In this document: positions 1 through 8,801 of the stretch, piece after piece | Numbering within the stretch: the first letter of the stretch is position 1 | Layout of the letters: every line of letters starts with the position of its first letter | NCBI RefSeq assembly: GCF_024198175.1 | Contig: NZ_JAJVKV010000001.1 | Span: forward strand, 1,178,001 to 1,242,000 | Source: Pyxidicoccus xibeiensis | Lineage (GTDB): Bacteria; Myxococcota; Myxococcia; Myxococcales; Myxococcaceae | Direction: 5' to 3' | DNA: 64,000 bases | Program-made: the position numbers and the translations under genes | The notes under the pieces: generated by a model | What the model was told of the DNA's origin: nothing | Databases searched by the model: none | What the model saw: the letters and a program-made list of their open reading frames with translations, nothing else

Positions 1-186
1 CGCTTCGAGCTGGAGCTGGCGGGCATGGCGGAAGCCGACCTGGACCCGCTGTGCGAGCGCCTGCGCGCGGCGCTGCGCAACCTGGGGTGGAGGGAGGTCG
101 TCCTGCACGCACGCTCCGTGGCCGTCTCGGCACTCATCCAGGGCTCCAAGCCCCAGCCCTTCCGGGCCGGGCCGCCCCCCGGCTGA
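1..186 (+). CDS. 3' end of an unrecognised protein gene
   Basis: Frame 1 is open from the window edge to TGA at 184-186 and gives the last 61 residues of a protein. The visible part is soluble, alpha-helical in character (acidic residues with paired leucines) and ends in a short Pro/Gly-rich tail. No motif allows a family assignment. The ORF continues upstream of the window. The downstream kinase starts about 120 bp later, so the two could be co-transcribed, but nothing shows this. Confidence 0.55.
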   Translation, partial: RFELELAGMAEADLDPLCERLRAALRNLGWREVVLHARSVAVSALIQGSKPQPFRAGPPPG

Positions 187-309
187 GCGCCCTCCGCCCG
201 CCATTCAACACGCGGCGGAGTGAGACACGCTGCCCGCTCCCCTGGCGTGCTACGGCCAGGAAGCCGTCCCAGGGAACACCCGCCCCTTCCTCCAGGTCCA
301 CCCTTCGTC

Positions 310-2436
310 ATGTCAGGCGCCCTTCCCTCTCACTCCTCTGCGTCCACGCCCGTAGCCCGGGGCGCCGTGTCCGGGGACCTCACCCCGCGGCTCCGGGCCT
401 CGAGGACAGCCCGGTACGCGGTGGCGCTGGTGGGCGTCCTCCTGGCCCTGGCGCTCCAGACGGGCCTGTGGCCCTTCATGTCGGCCAGCCCGTTCCTGTT
501 CTTCTTCGGCGCCGTCATGGTGGCCGGCTGGTGGGGCGGCTGGGGCCCGGCGCTCGTCGCCACGGCGCTCACGTTGGTGCTGGCGAGCTACTTCTTCCTG
601 CCACCGCTCCACGGCTTCTCCCTCGATCCGGGCAGCATCATCGCCATGGCCGTGTTCAGCCTGCTGGCGCTGCTGATGACGAAGCTGAACGTGATGCTGC
701 GGCGGGCGGAGGCGGAGCGCGCGGTGCTGCTGGAGCGGGAGCGCGAGGCCCGGAGGCAGGCGGAGGCGGAGCGCGCCCGGCTGCACGCCGTCTTCATGGA
801 AGCGCCCGCGAACGTCGTCCTCCTGCGCGGGCCGGACCACGTCTACACCTTCTCCAATGCCCGCAACAACGCGCTGCTGGGCAACCGGCCCCAGGTCGGC
901 AGACCGGCGCGGGAGGCGGTGGCGGAGACCGTGGACCAGGGGCTGTTCGACATCCTGGACCGCGTCTACGCGACGGGGGAGCCCTTCACCGGCCATGCGT
1001 TGCCGCTCCGGTTCGCCCAGCCTGACGGCTCGAAGCGGGAGACCTTCCTGAACCTCGTCTACCAGGCCACGCGGGACGCGTCGGGGCGGGTGGACGGCGT
1101 CGCGGGGTTCGGCTTCGACGTGACGGACCTGGTGCATGCGCGGCAGCGCGCGGAGGCCCTGGCCGCGGAGCTGCTGCAGGCCGAGGCCCGCGACAAGGTC
1201 CTCGCCGACTGGGGCGCCGCGCTGGCCTCCTCGCTCGACTACGCCACCACGCTGCGCGACATGGGCCGGCTGCTGGTGCCCGCGTTCGCGGACTGGTGCC
1301 TGGTGGACCTGGTGGAGCCGGACGGGACGTTCCGCCGGGTGGAGGTGGCCCACGCCGCCCCGGAGGACGCCGACCTGGCGCGCGAGGTGCTGCGCTTCCA
1401 GCTGCGTCCCGAGGGCAACCCCGACCATCCTCCCACCGCGGCCCTGCTCCGGGGCGAGGCCCTCCTCATCGAGGGCTTCACGCCCGAGCGCCTCGAGAAG
1501 AGCGCGCACAGCCCGGAGCATGCCCGGGTGATGCGGGCCTGTAACCCCGTGTCCTTCATCTCCGTCCCGCTGGTGGCGCGCGGGCACACCCGGGGGGTGC
1601 TCAGCTTCTTCACCTCGCGCTCCGGCCGGCAGTACACGCAGGCGGACCTGGCGCTCGGCAGGGAGCTGGCGCACCGGGCCGCGCTCGCCATGGACAATGC
1701 GCGCCTCTACCAGGAAGCCCGCGAGGCCATCCGCCTGCGCGACGAGTTCATGTCCATCGCCAGCCATGAGCTGAAGACGCCGCTCACCCCGCTGAGCCTG
1801 AAGCTGCAGGCCCTGGCGCGGGAGCTGTCGCGTCACTCCGACGCGGTGCCCCGGCGGGTGGTGGAGAGCTACGTGGAGGTCGGCACCCGCCAGGTGAAGA
1901 AGCTGTCGGAGCTGGTGGGCGACCTGCTGGACGTGTCGCGCATCGCCGCGGGGCGGCTGACGCTGGAGCTGGAGGATGTGGAGCTGGGCGGGCTCGTGCG
2001 CGAGGTGATGGCGCGGTACGAGCCGCATGCGGCCCGGGCGGGCTCCACGCTCCGGCTCGAGGGCGCGGACGGGCCCATCAATGGCCGGTGGGACCGGCTC
2101 CGGCTGGAGCAGGTGGTCACCAACCTGGTGGACAACGCGGTGAAGTACGGCAATGGCCGGCCCATCCACGTGAGCCTGGGGGCCCTCTCCAGCGGGGTGC
2201 GGCTGTCGGTGCGGGACGAGGGCATCGGCATCGACCCGGAGCACCTGCCGCGCCTGTTCGGCCGCTTCGAGCGGGCGGTGTCCGAGCGCCACTACGGCGG
2301 GCTGGGGCTGGGCCTCTACATCACCCGCACGCTGGTGGAGGCGCAGGGTGGCTGCGTCCGGGTGGAGAGCCAGCCGGGCCTGGGCTCCACCTTCACCGTG
2401 GAGCTGCCCACGCACCACCTCACGCCGTCCGCGTGA
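310..2436 (+). CDS. membrane sensor histidine kinase (DUF4118-PAS-GAF-HisKA-HATPase)
   Basis: A 708-residue sensor kinase that should autophosphorylate on histidine in response to a cytoplasmic or membrane signal. Residues about 35-120 hold several membrane segments of the DUF4118 (KdpD-like) type. A short coiled coil full of RRAEAE/RERE follows, then a PAS-like domain (about 155-280) and a GAF-like domain (about 300-460). The H-box SHELKTPLTPL lies near residue 484, the N-box NAVKYGNG near 607, and the G boxes DEGIGID and GLGLGLYI near 635 and 663. No receiver domain and no adjacent response regulator are present, so it is an orphan kinase as is common in myxobacteria. An in-frame GTG at 220 would add 30 Pro/Arg-rich residues; the ATG at 310 is preferred because the membrane domain follows directly. 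Confidence 0.93.
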   Translation: MSGALPSHSSASTPVARGAVSGDLTPRLRASRTARYAVALVGVLLALALQTGLWPFMSASPFLFFFGAVMVAGWWGGWGPALVATALTLVLASYFFLPPLHGFSLDPGSIIAMAVFSLLALLMTKLNVMLRRAEAERAVLLEREREARRQAEAERARLHAVFMEAPANVVLLRGPDHVYTFSNARNNALLGNRPQVGRPAREAVAETVDQGLFDILDRVYATGEPFTGHALPLRFAQPDGSKRETFLNLVYQATRDASGRVDGVAGFGFDVTDLVHARQRAEALAAELLQAEARDKVLADWGAALASSLDYATTLRDMGRLLVPAFADWCLVDLVEPDGTFRRVEVAHAAPEDADLAREVLRFQLRPEGNPDHPPTAALLRGEALLIEGFTPERLEKSAHSPEHARVMRACNPVSFISVPLVARGHTRGVLSFFTSRSGRQYTQADLALGRELAHRAALAMDNARLYQEAREAIRLRDEFMSIASHELKTPLTPLSLKLQALARELSRHSDAVPRRVVESYVEVGTRQVKKLSELVGDLLDVSRIAAGRLTLELEDVELGGLVREVMARYEPHAARAGSTLRLEGADGPINGRWDRLRLEQVVTNLVDNAVKYGNGRPIHVSLGALSSGVRLSVRDEGIGIDPEHLPRLFGRFERAVSERHYGGLGLGLYITRTLVEAQGGCVRVESQPGLGSTFTVELPTHHLTPSA

Positions 2437-2588
2437 CGCGCCTCGTCCCACGGAGCGGGTGTTCGGCCCCCTGACGTCCCTGCGGGCCGCCGAGCATGCC
2501 GTCCTCGACGGCGGCATGACGCTGACCATCTTCCACCCGCGTCGAGGTGAAAGCCCCGGGGCGTCATCACGAAGAGAGGCTGACGACA

Positions 2589-3599
<1,011 letters not shown>

Positions 3600-3608
3600 A
3601 GCGGAGCC

Positions 3609-4400
3609 TCAGCCCCGCGCGGCGCGAGGCAGCTGCGCGTGGGGCAGCCATGCGCCGCTGGCGCCCAGGCAGTAGCGGCAGGTGGCCAGCGGCGTGTCCC
3701 GCTCCAGGTAGCCGAGCATCCGCTCCAGCAGGTCCGGCGCGTCCAGCGACACGCCGTCCACGGTGGCCAGCGCGGGCATCTGTGGGTAGGTGGCGCCGAG
3801 CACCGTGGCCACGTGTGGCGGACGCGTGCAGGCGTAGAAGTGGCCGGCGTGGACCAGGTGGCAGCGGACCTTGAGCCAGCAGCGCGCGTGCACGTCGCGC
3901 ACGGCGGCGTCGGAGTCGTGTGGGGCGTCCGGGGTGAGCTGCTGGAAGGTGTCGGTGGGCTTCACCGTGAGGTGGACGCCGTGCTGCTCGCAGCGCTCGG
4001 TGATGCGGGCGATGGAGCGCTCGGGGAGCGGGGCGGAGGAGTAGACGGACAGGGTCATCCGGTCCAGCCGCTCGTAGACGGCGTCCGGGGCGCTCTGGGC
4101 GAGGAAGCCGTTGGTGGTGATGGAGACCTGCTCGGAGATGCCGGAGGCGCGCACGGCGTCCAGCACGGCGGGGAGGTCGGGGTGGAGGAAGGGCTCTCCA
4201 CCGGTGAGCTTGAAGACGTTGGGGTGGAGGACCCGGGCCAGCCGGCGCAGGTCCTGTTCCAGTGCGGACGGCGTCACGGCCCAGGCCGGCAGGTGCGGCG
4301 ACAGGGGGCAGCACTGCACGCAGCGCAGGTTGCAGTGGGTGGCGACGTGCGTCTCCAGGGACCAGGTGAGGATGCGGCCGTCGTGGACCTCGTAGCGCAC
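3609..4400 (-). CDS. radical SAM protein with extra C-terminal cysteines
   Basis: A 263-residue radical SAM enzyme. The SAM/[4Fe-4S] motif CNLRCVQC is at C23/C27/C30 and the SAM-contact GGEP at 67-70. Five later cysteines (C174, C180, C191, C241, C244, the last two as CRYC) are spaced like a SPASM/Twitch auxiliary-cluster region, which in known families supports peptide or carbohydrate modification; this assignment is inference. It is divergent from the Asn-synthetase-like/GT/ASKHA operon across about 55 bp, suggesting a shared function. No precursor peptide was found beside it. Its 3' end converges on the aldo/keto reductase. Confidence 0.88.
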   Translation of the reverse strand: MRYEVHDGRILTWSLETHVATHCNLRCVQCCPLSPHLPAWAVTPSALEQDLRRLARVLHPNVFKLTGGEPFLHPDLPAVLDAVRASGISEQVSITTNGFLAQSAPDAVYERLDRMTLSVYSSAPLPERSIARITERCEQHGVHLTVKPTDTFQQLTPDAPHDSDAAVRDVHARCWLKVRCHLVHAGHFYACTRPPHVATVLGATYPQMPALATVDGVSLDAPDLLERMLGYLERDTPLATCRYCLGASGAWLPHAQLPRAARG

Positions 4401-4455
4401 GGCCGGGACTATAGCGGGGTTGCCCCGAGCCCCGGGCGCTTGTCACAGTGGCTGT
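4401..4455. promoter_or_regulatory. divergent promoter region of the rSAM/Asn-synthetase-like locus
   Basis: About 55 bp separate the two divergent starts (ATG on the minus strand at 4400, GTG on the plus strand at 4456). Both promoters must lie in or overlap this interval. I see no convincing -35/-10 pair or operator. If the TTG at 4420 were the true plus-strand start, the interval would shrink to about 20 bp. Confidence 0.3.
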
Positions 4456-5742
4456 GTGTCCCATGTCCCCGGCGATGCGAGCGGCCCGCTCGCCACCCTG
4501 CCCCGCTACCAGGCTCGCGCTTCGGAGCAGCGCGTGGACTCCGTGTGGAGGCTCGCGCCGGAGGCACTGGAGCCGGAGGCCGTCGCGGCGTTCCTGCTGC
4601 ATGCGCTGGCTCCGGAGAAGAGCCTGTTCCGTGAGGTGAGCCGCGTGCCGGTGCCGGTGCCGCGCATCCTGCGTGAGGCAGTGGGGGAGACGTTCAGCGA
4701 GGAGGCGCTCCTCACCGCCCTGTCGAACACCGTGGGCCAGCACGTGGCCACAGGAGCACTGGACGTGAGCCTGAGCGGCGGCGTGGACAGCGCGACGCTG
4801 TGCGCCCTGGCCGCGCGCCACGCCCCGGGGCGGATTCGCGCCTGGACGATGGACGTCCACTTCGCGGATGCGACGGAGCGGCGCAACGCGAGGACGGTGG
4901 CGCGAGCCGCCGGGGTGGAGTTGGTGGACGTGCCCGTCCCCGATTCCCGGCTGCCAGACATGCTCGAAGCGGCGGTGCTGGCCAACGAGACGGCGCTCAT
5001 CAACGCCCGCGCCGTGGCGAGCTTCATCTTCTACACGGAGGCCCGCGCACTCGGTGCGTCGGTGATGCTGAGCGGGGCCGGCGCGGACGAGGTGCTCCTC
5101 GGCAATCCGCAGGCCCTCGTGGCAGCGCGGGCCCGCGTGGAGGAGGACCGGAGGCTCGCCCGCGAGGTGCTGCGTCCCTCCGCTGTGGACAACTTGGGGA
5201 CGACTCGCGAGCCCTGGGCGCCCTCCCCCGACGAGGCGGGCGCCTCCGAGGAGGTCCGCCACGCCGCCTGGGTGCTGCGCGAGCTGGTGCTTCCGCCAGA
5301 GCTCCGAGGCGCGAAAGTCCACGGCCTCACCCTGCGTACGCCCTATCTGGACGCAGCCTTCGCACACGTGGCGCTGGCGCTGCCCGAGTCCGTGCTCGTA
5401 CGAGACGGTGTCGGCAAGTGGCTCTTCCGCCACGCCGTGCGCTCACTCGTCCCCGACGAGGTCCGCCTCGCGCGCAAGACGCCCCGCTATGCACAGACAG
5501 CCCTGTCCAGCCCCGTCCGGGAGCGCTGGCTGGAGCTGTACCGCGCCTGGCTCGCCCCCTCCCGGCTGGAGCCCCTGGAGGTCATCGACCCTGGCGCGGC
5601 GCTGGCGCTGCTGGAGCGCTACACACGCCTGTCTCCCGACGCGCCGGAGGCCGGTGGAATGGACCGGCTGTTGATGCGGCTCGTGTCCCTCGCCATGCTC
5701 CACAGGCACTGCCTGTACCGCACGCCATGTCCCGAATCCTGA
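4456..5742 (+). CDS. asparagine-synthetase-like ATP-dependent amidotransferase lacking the glutaminase domain
   Basis: A 428-residue protein of the AsnB synthetase superfamily (adenylation of a carboxylate, then amide formation). The PP-loop SGGVDSATL is near residues 107-115 and a second ATP/active-site loop is SGAGADEVLLGN. The region before the PP-loop (EKSLFREVSRVP) resembles the linker between the two AsnB domains, but the N-terminal Ntn glutamine amidotransferase domain with its catalytic Cys is absent. Such half-proteins occur among lasso-peptide cyclases and beta-lactam synthetase relatives, so the substrate is open. GTG 4456 is the likely start; TTG 4420 adds 12 residues. It overlaps the next gene by 16 bp, indicating translational coupling. 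Confidence 0.85.
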   Translation: MSHVPGDASGPLATLPRYQARASEQRVDSVWRLAPEALEPEAVAAFLLHALAPEKSLFREVSRVPVPVPRILREAVGETFSEEALLTALSNTVGQHVATGALDVSLSGGVDSATLCALAARHAPGRIRAWTMDVHFADATERRNARTVARAAGVELVDVPVPDSRLPDMLEAAVLANETALINARAVASFIFYTEARALGASVMLSGAGADEVLLGNPQALVAARARVEEDRRLAREVLRPSAVDNLGTTREPWAPSPDEAGASEEVRHAAWVLRELVLPPELRGAKVHGLTLRTPYLDAAFAHVALALPESVLVRDGVGKWLFRHAVRSLVPDEVRLARKTPRYAQTALSSPVRERWLELYRAWLAPSRLEPLEVIDPGAALALLERYTRLSPDAPEAGGMDRLLMRLVSLAMLHRHCLYRTPCPES

Positions 5743-6920
5743 TTGCGACCTCGCCCGAGAAGGGCCACCTCAACCCCATGATTGGCGTGGCCCAGTGGCT
5801 GCGCCGCCTGGGGCACACCGTGGGCTGGCTGTGCATCCCCGAGCCCGCACCCCAGCTCGCCGGGCTCGGCGTGGAGGTCCTCCACCTGCCCTCTCCCGAG
5901 TCCCCCGCCCCCACCATCGAGACGAGCGGAGAGGTCCTGGCGCGGCTGGTGCTCGACGAGGTGGCGCTGGGAAAGTGGATTCGCGGACTGCTGCTGGACG
6001 CGGTGCCCGCGTTGCTCGAGCCCGTGCGCGAGGTGGTCCGCCGCTTCCGCCCGGACGTCATGGCGCTGGACGGGATGCAGTACGCCGCCGTGCTGACCGC
6101 CCATGAGGAGCGCATCCCCTGGGCGGGCGTGTCTTCGGCGCTGTCGCTGCTGGAGCCGATGAGCGACTACGGCCTGCGGCGCAACGTGCGAGCCCTGGCC
6201 GGAGACCGGCAGGCGCTGTTCGCCCGCCACGGCTTCGACGCGCGCTTCCGCAACTGCGAGTGCCTGTCCCCGCGCCTCAACCTCATCTTCGCCACCGAGG
6301 AGTTTCTCGGTCCCGACGCCGGGCTTCCGCCGGCCACACACCTCGTCGGCCCGTCGATACCGCCCGAGGCCCGGGGGGACGAGGTGGACTTCCCCTGGGA
6401 GCGCCTGGGCGCGAAGCCCGTGGTGTACGTGTCCTTCGGCAGCCAGATTTCGTGGCAGCCGCAGCTCTTCCGCACCATCGCCGAGGCCGCCGCTCCGCTC
6501 GGCGTCACGGTGGTGCTCAGCGCGGGCGAGCTGGCCGGCACCGACTTCACGCGCTCGCTACCCGGGGACGTGGTGGCCGTGCCCTACGCGCCCCAGCGGC
6601 AGCTCCTCGCGCGTGCCTCCGCGTTCGTCTCGCATGGCGGCGCCAACTCGGTGATGGAGGCAATGACGGCGGGCGTGCCGATGCTGCAGCTGCCCGTCTG
6701 CAACGACCAGCCCATCCAGGCGCACTTCCTCACGAAGTCGGGCGCAGGGCTCGTGCTGGAGCCGCGCACCCTGGCCGTGGACGAATGCCGCGCCGCGCTC
6801 CGCCAGCTCCTGGAGCCCGGGACGCCGCTGCGCCAGAAGGTGGCCGCCATCTCCGCGTCCTATCGCGCCCATGACGGAGCGAAGGAAGCGGCCGAGCGCA
6901 TCGCCGGGCTCGCGGCGTGA
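5727..6920 (+). CDS. GT1-family (UDP-)glycosyltransferase, MGT type
   Basis: A 397-residue GT-B fold glycosyltransferase. The N-terminal acceptor half begins with ATSPEKGHLNPMIGVAQWL, typical of UGT/MGT enzymes that glycosylate small molecules. The C-terminal donor-binding signature contains VSHGGANSVMEAMTAGVPML followed by PVCNDQPIQA, where the terminal Asp-Gln normally contacts the sugar. ATG 5727 lies inside the end of the preceding gene and gives a full-length family N-terminus. The stop overlaps the next gene's GTG (GTGA), so all three plus-strand genes are coupled. A glycosylated natural product is a reasonable inference for the locus. Confidence 0.93.
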   Translation: MSRILIATSPEKGHLNPMIGVAQWLRRLGHTVGWLCIPEPAPQLAGLGVEVLHLPSPESPAPTIETSGEVLARLVLDEVALGKWIRGLLLDAVPALLEPVREVVRRFRPDVMALDGMQYAAVLTAHEERIPWAGVSSALSLLEPMSDYGLRRNVRALAGDRQALFARHGFDARFRNCECLSPRLNLIFATEEFLGPDAGLPPATHLVGPSIPPEARGDEVDFPWERLGAKPVVYVSFGSQISWQPQLFRTIAEAAAPLGVTVVLSAGELAGTDFTRSLPGDVVAVPYAPQRQLLARASAFVSHGGANSVMEAMTAGVPMLQLPVCNDQPIQAHFLTKSGAGLVLEPRTLAVDECRAALRQLLEPGTPLRQKVAAISASYRAHDGAKEAAERIAGLAA

Positions 6921-7975
6921 GCCACGGAGGTTGGGTGGCACGGCGCCACCGGGTGCCCGACGTCTCGACGCTGGAGGTGTGGAACCTCCCGGTGCTGGGG
7001 CATGAGCTGTGGCAGCTGCTCGGCACGCCTCGGGTCGACGCGGACCGGCGCGCGGGAGTGCCGGAGCCGGAGCTTGCGCGCCGGTTGATGCCCGCGCTCG
7101 TCGAGGCGCTCCAGCTTCTGGTGCCGAGGCATGTGGTGGAGGCGGTGTGGCTCAGCGGCGGCCTCGCGTGCATTGAAGGCTTCGGGCGACTGCTCGCGGA
7201 GGCCAGCGCCACCCTGCCGTGTCCCGTGTACGTCGCGGAGGACCCGCGCTTCGCTCCGGTGCGCTCGGGCCTGAGACTCCTGGCGAGGTCAATGGAGCGC
7301 AGGCTGAACGAACCACCGCCCTCTGCAAGCCACGTGGAGCGCACTACAGGAAAGGCTGGCCTGAACGAGCCACCGCCCTCTGCGAGCCCCGTGGAGCGCA
7401 CCCCAGGACACGCAGGCCTCAACGAACCAGCACTGCGCACGGCCCCCGCGGCACGCATCGCGGGACACACGGGCGTCAACAAACCACCGGCGCCCGCGAG
7501 CCCCGTGGCCATCGACGTCGGGCAGACGAGCATCAAGTGCGCGAGCCCCAGCGCCCTGCGCGTCTTCGAGCGAGACACCACCACCCTTCCGCTGCGCCTC
7601 ATCGGCACACCGCGCCCGGCGGACGGGCACCACATCCCCGCAGCAGTGCGCTTCATCGCCGGAGCCCTGCGCACCTTCGTGGAGCAGGACGTCACGGTGC
7701 CGCCGGACGCGCTGTGCCTCGCACTGCCGTGTCCGCTCGACAATGCGCTCGTGCCCGGAGGCTGCACCTACGGCTGGGAGGGACACACGCGCCTGGTGGC
7801 GGACCTCCTCGACGCGGCGAAGCTTCCCGGGCCGGGCGGCACGGTGCTCGTCCTCAACGACGCCGAGCTGGCCGCGGAGGCCGCGCGCGAAGATGCGCGG
7901 CTCGCGGACAGTGGGCGCGTGCTGTGCCTCACGCTCGGCTTCGGGCCTGGAGGCGCACTGCTGGAGCGTGGCTGA
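6917..7975 (+). CDS. ASKHA/ROK-like protein, apparently circularly permuted, with 19-residue repeats
   Basis: A 352-residue protein starting at GTG 6917 with a 4-bp overlap. Residues 73-122 look like the second half of an actin/ROK fold: VWLSGGLA matches the adenosine GG motif and YVAEDPRFAPVRSGL the final helix. Residues 130-205 are four 19-residue repeats (LNEPPPSASPVERTPGHAG). The phosphate-1 motif AIDVGQTSIK (198-207) comes after them, then LVLNDAELA (311-319, the ROK catalytic-Asp position) and the phosphate-2 motif LTLGFGPGGAL. The protein ends where a normal ROK protein would begin its second half. It may be a sugar or metabolite kinase for the pathway, or a regulatory pseudoenzyme. 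Confidence 0.75.
   Translation: MSHGGWVARRHRVPDVSTLEVWNLPVLGHELWQLLGTPRVDADRRAGVPEPELARRLMPALVEALQLLVPRHVVEAVWLSGGLACIEGFGRLLAEASATLPCPVYVAEDPRFAPVRSGLRLLARSMERRLNEPPPSASHVERTTGKAGLNEPPPSASPVERTPGHAGLNEPALRTAPAARIAGHTGVNKPPAPASPVAIDVGQTSIKCASPSALRVFERDTTTLPLRLIGTPRPADGHHIPAAVRFIAGALRTFVEQDVTVPPDALCLALPCPLDNALVPGGCTYGWEGHTRLVADLLDAAKLPGPGGTVLVLNDAELAAEAAREDARLADSGRVLCLTLGFGPGGALLERG
7304..7531 (+). repeat. four tandem 57-bp repeats inside the ASKHA-like gene
   Basis: Units start at 7304, 7361, 7418 and 7475. The first two are nearly identical, the third is diverged, and the fourth runs into the phosphate-1 motif, so its Gly aligns with the Gly of DVGQTS. Each unit codes for 19 Pro/Ser/Ala-rich residues, and the period keeps the frame. 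This looks like a minisatellite expansion forming a flexible linker. Confidence 0.85.
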
Positions 7976-7981
7976 CCGGCG

Positions 7982-8521
7982 TCAGTGGTGCAGGTCCAGC
8001 TCCTTCTTCGGCGCGGGCTCGGGACGCTGCTTCGTCACCAGGGCCTTGGCGGTGCTGAAGAGCACCTTGAGCTTGCCGCCCTCGGGGTGGACGTACTCGG
8101 CGTGCTCCGGGACGAAGCGCAGCAGGGCGATGTCGCCCTCGTCGGGGCCCTTGGGGAACCAGGGCTTCCAGCCGGGCTCCCACAACTCGTGGATGACCTT
8201 CCGGTCCCGCACGATTTCCACGACGCCCGACACGGAGAGGTACGTGGAGCTGTTCTCCGTCGAGTGGAAGGCGAGCGAGCAGTGCGGGTCCGTCTCCAGG
8301 TCATGCACCTTCTGGGTATCCACCCAGGTGGCGAACCAGATTTCGGAGCCGGACCGGCGCTTCTTCGACAGGGCCATGGGCCGCGTGTGGAAGTGCCCGT
8401 CCACACCGCGCGTGGTCAGGAGCGCCACGTCGTAGTCTTTCAGCAGCGCCTCGAACTCCTGGCGGTCGCCAGGAGTGATGCCCTGCGCCGGCTTCGTCGT
8501 GTTCTCACGGGTCTCTTGCAT
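7982..8521 (-). CDS. pyridoxamine 5'-phosphate oxidase-related protein (general stress protein 26 type)
   Basis: A 179-residue split-barrel flavin-binding protein. The core (ALLTTRGVDGHFHTRPMAL, then EIWFATWVDTQKVHDLETDP and YLSVSGVVEIV) matches the general stress protein 26/Pyrid_ox_like family, which binds FMN or FAD and lacks proven PNPO activity. The C-terminal tail is Lys/Pro-rich. ATG 8521 follows GAGGTGAGCCC. It converges on the ASKHA gene with a 6-bp gap. Its role is probably redox or stress-related; the substrate is unknown. Confidence 0.9.
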   Translation of the reverse strand: MQETRENTTKPAQGITPGDRQEFEALLKDYDVALLTTRGVDGHFHTRPMALSKKRRSGSEIWFATWVDTQKVHDLETDPHCSLAFHSTENSSTYLSVSGVVEIVRDRKVIHELWEPGWKPWFPKGPDEGDIALLRFVPEHAEYVHPEGGKLKVLFSTAKALVTKQRPEPAPKKELDLHH

Positions 8522-8801
8522 GGGCTCACCTCACGTTCAGCTTCGGGATGGAATTTCTCGGGATTGGGATGGACCCTGGAGAAGCTAGGAATGCCTTCAC
8601 CCGGCGTGAGCCTCTTGACGGGAGGAGAGCGCACCGCCCGGCAGGCTGGCTGCTCTCCAGGCCCGGCTCCTGCTCAGGCCGCGCCGGAACTCCTCCAAAC
8701 GGAGAGGCCACCTACCCGAACGGGTAGCTCCACCTCCTGCCCGGTCTGCCGATGTGGCGCCTTTTCGAGGCCTTTACGTTCTGCCTCGAAAGGAAGCCGC
8801 C
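8522..8801. other. intergenic region between divergent stress-protein and protease genes
   Basis: 280 bp that should contain promoters for both neighbours. The plus-strand side ends in GAAAGGAAGCCGCC, a good ribosome site for the gene at 8802. I see no coding frame with a plausible product and no clear operator. Confidence 0.3.
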
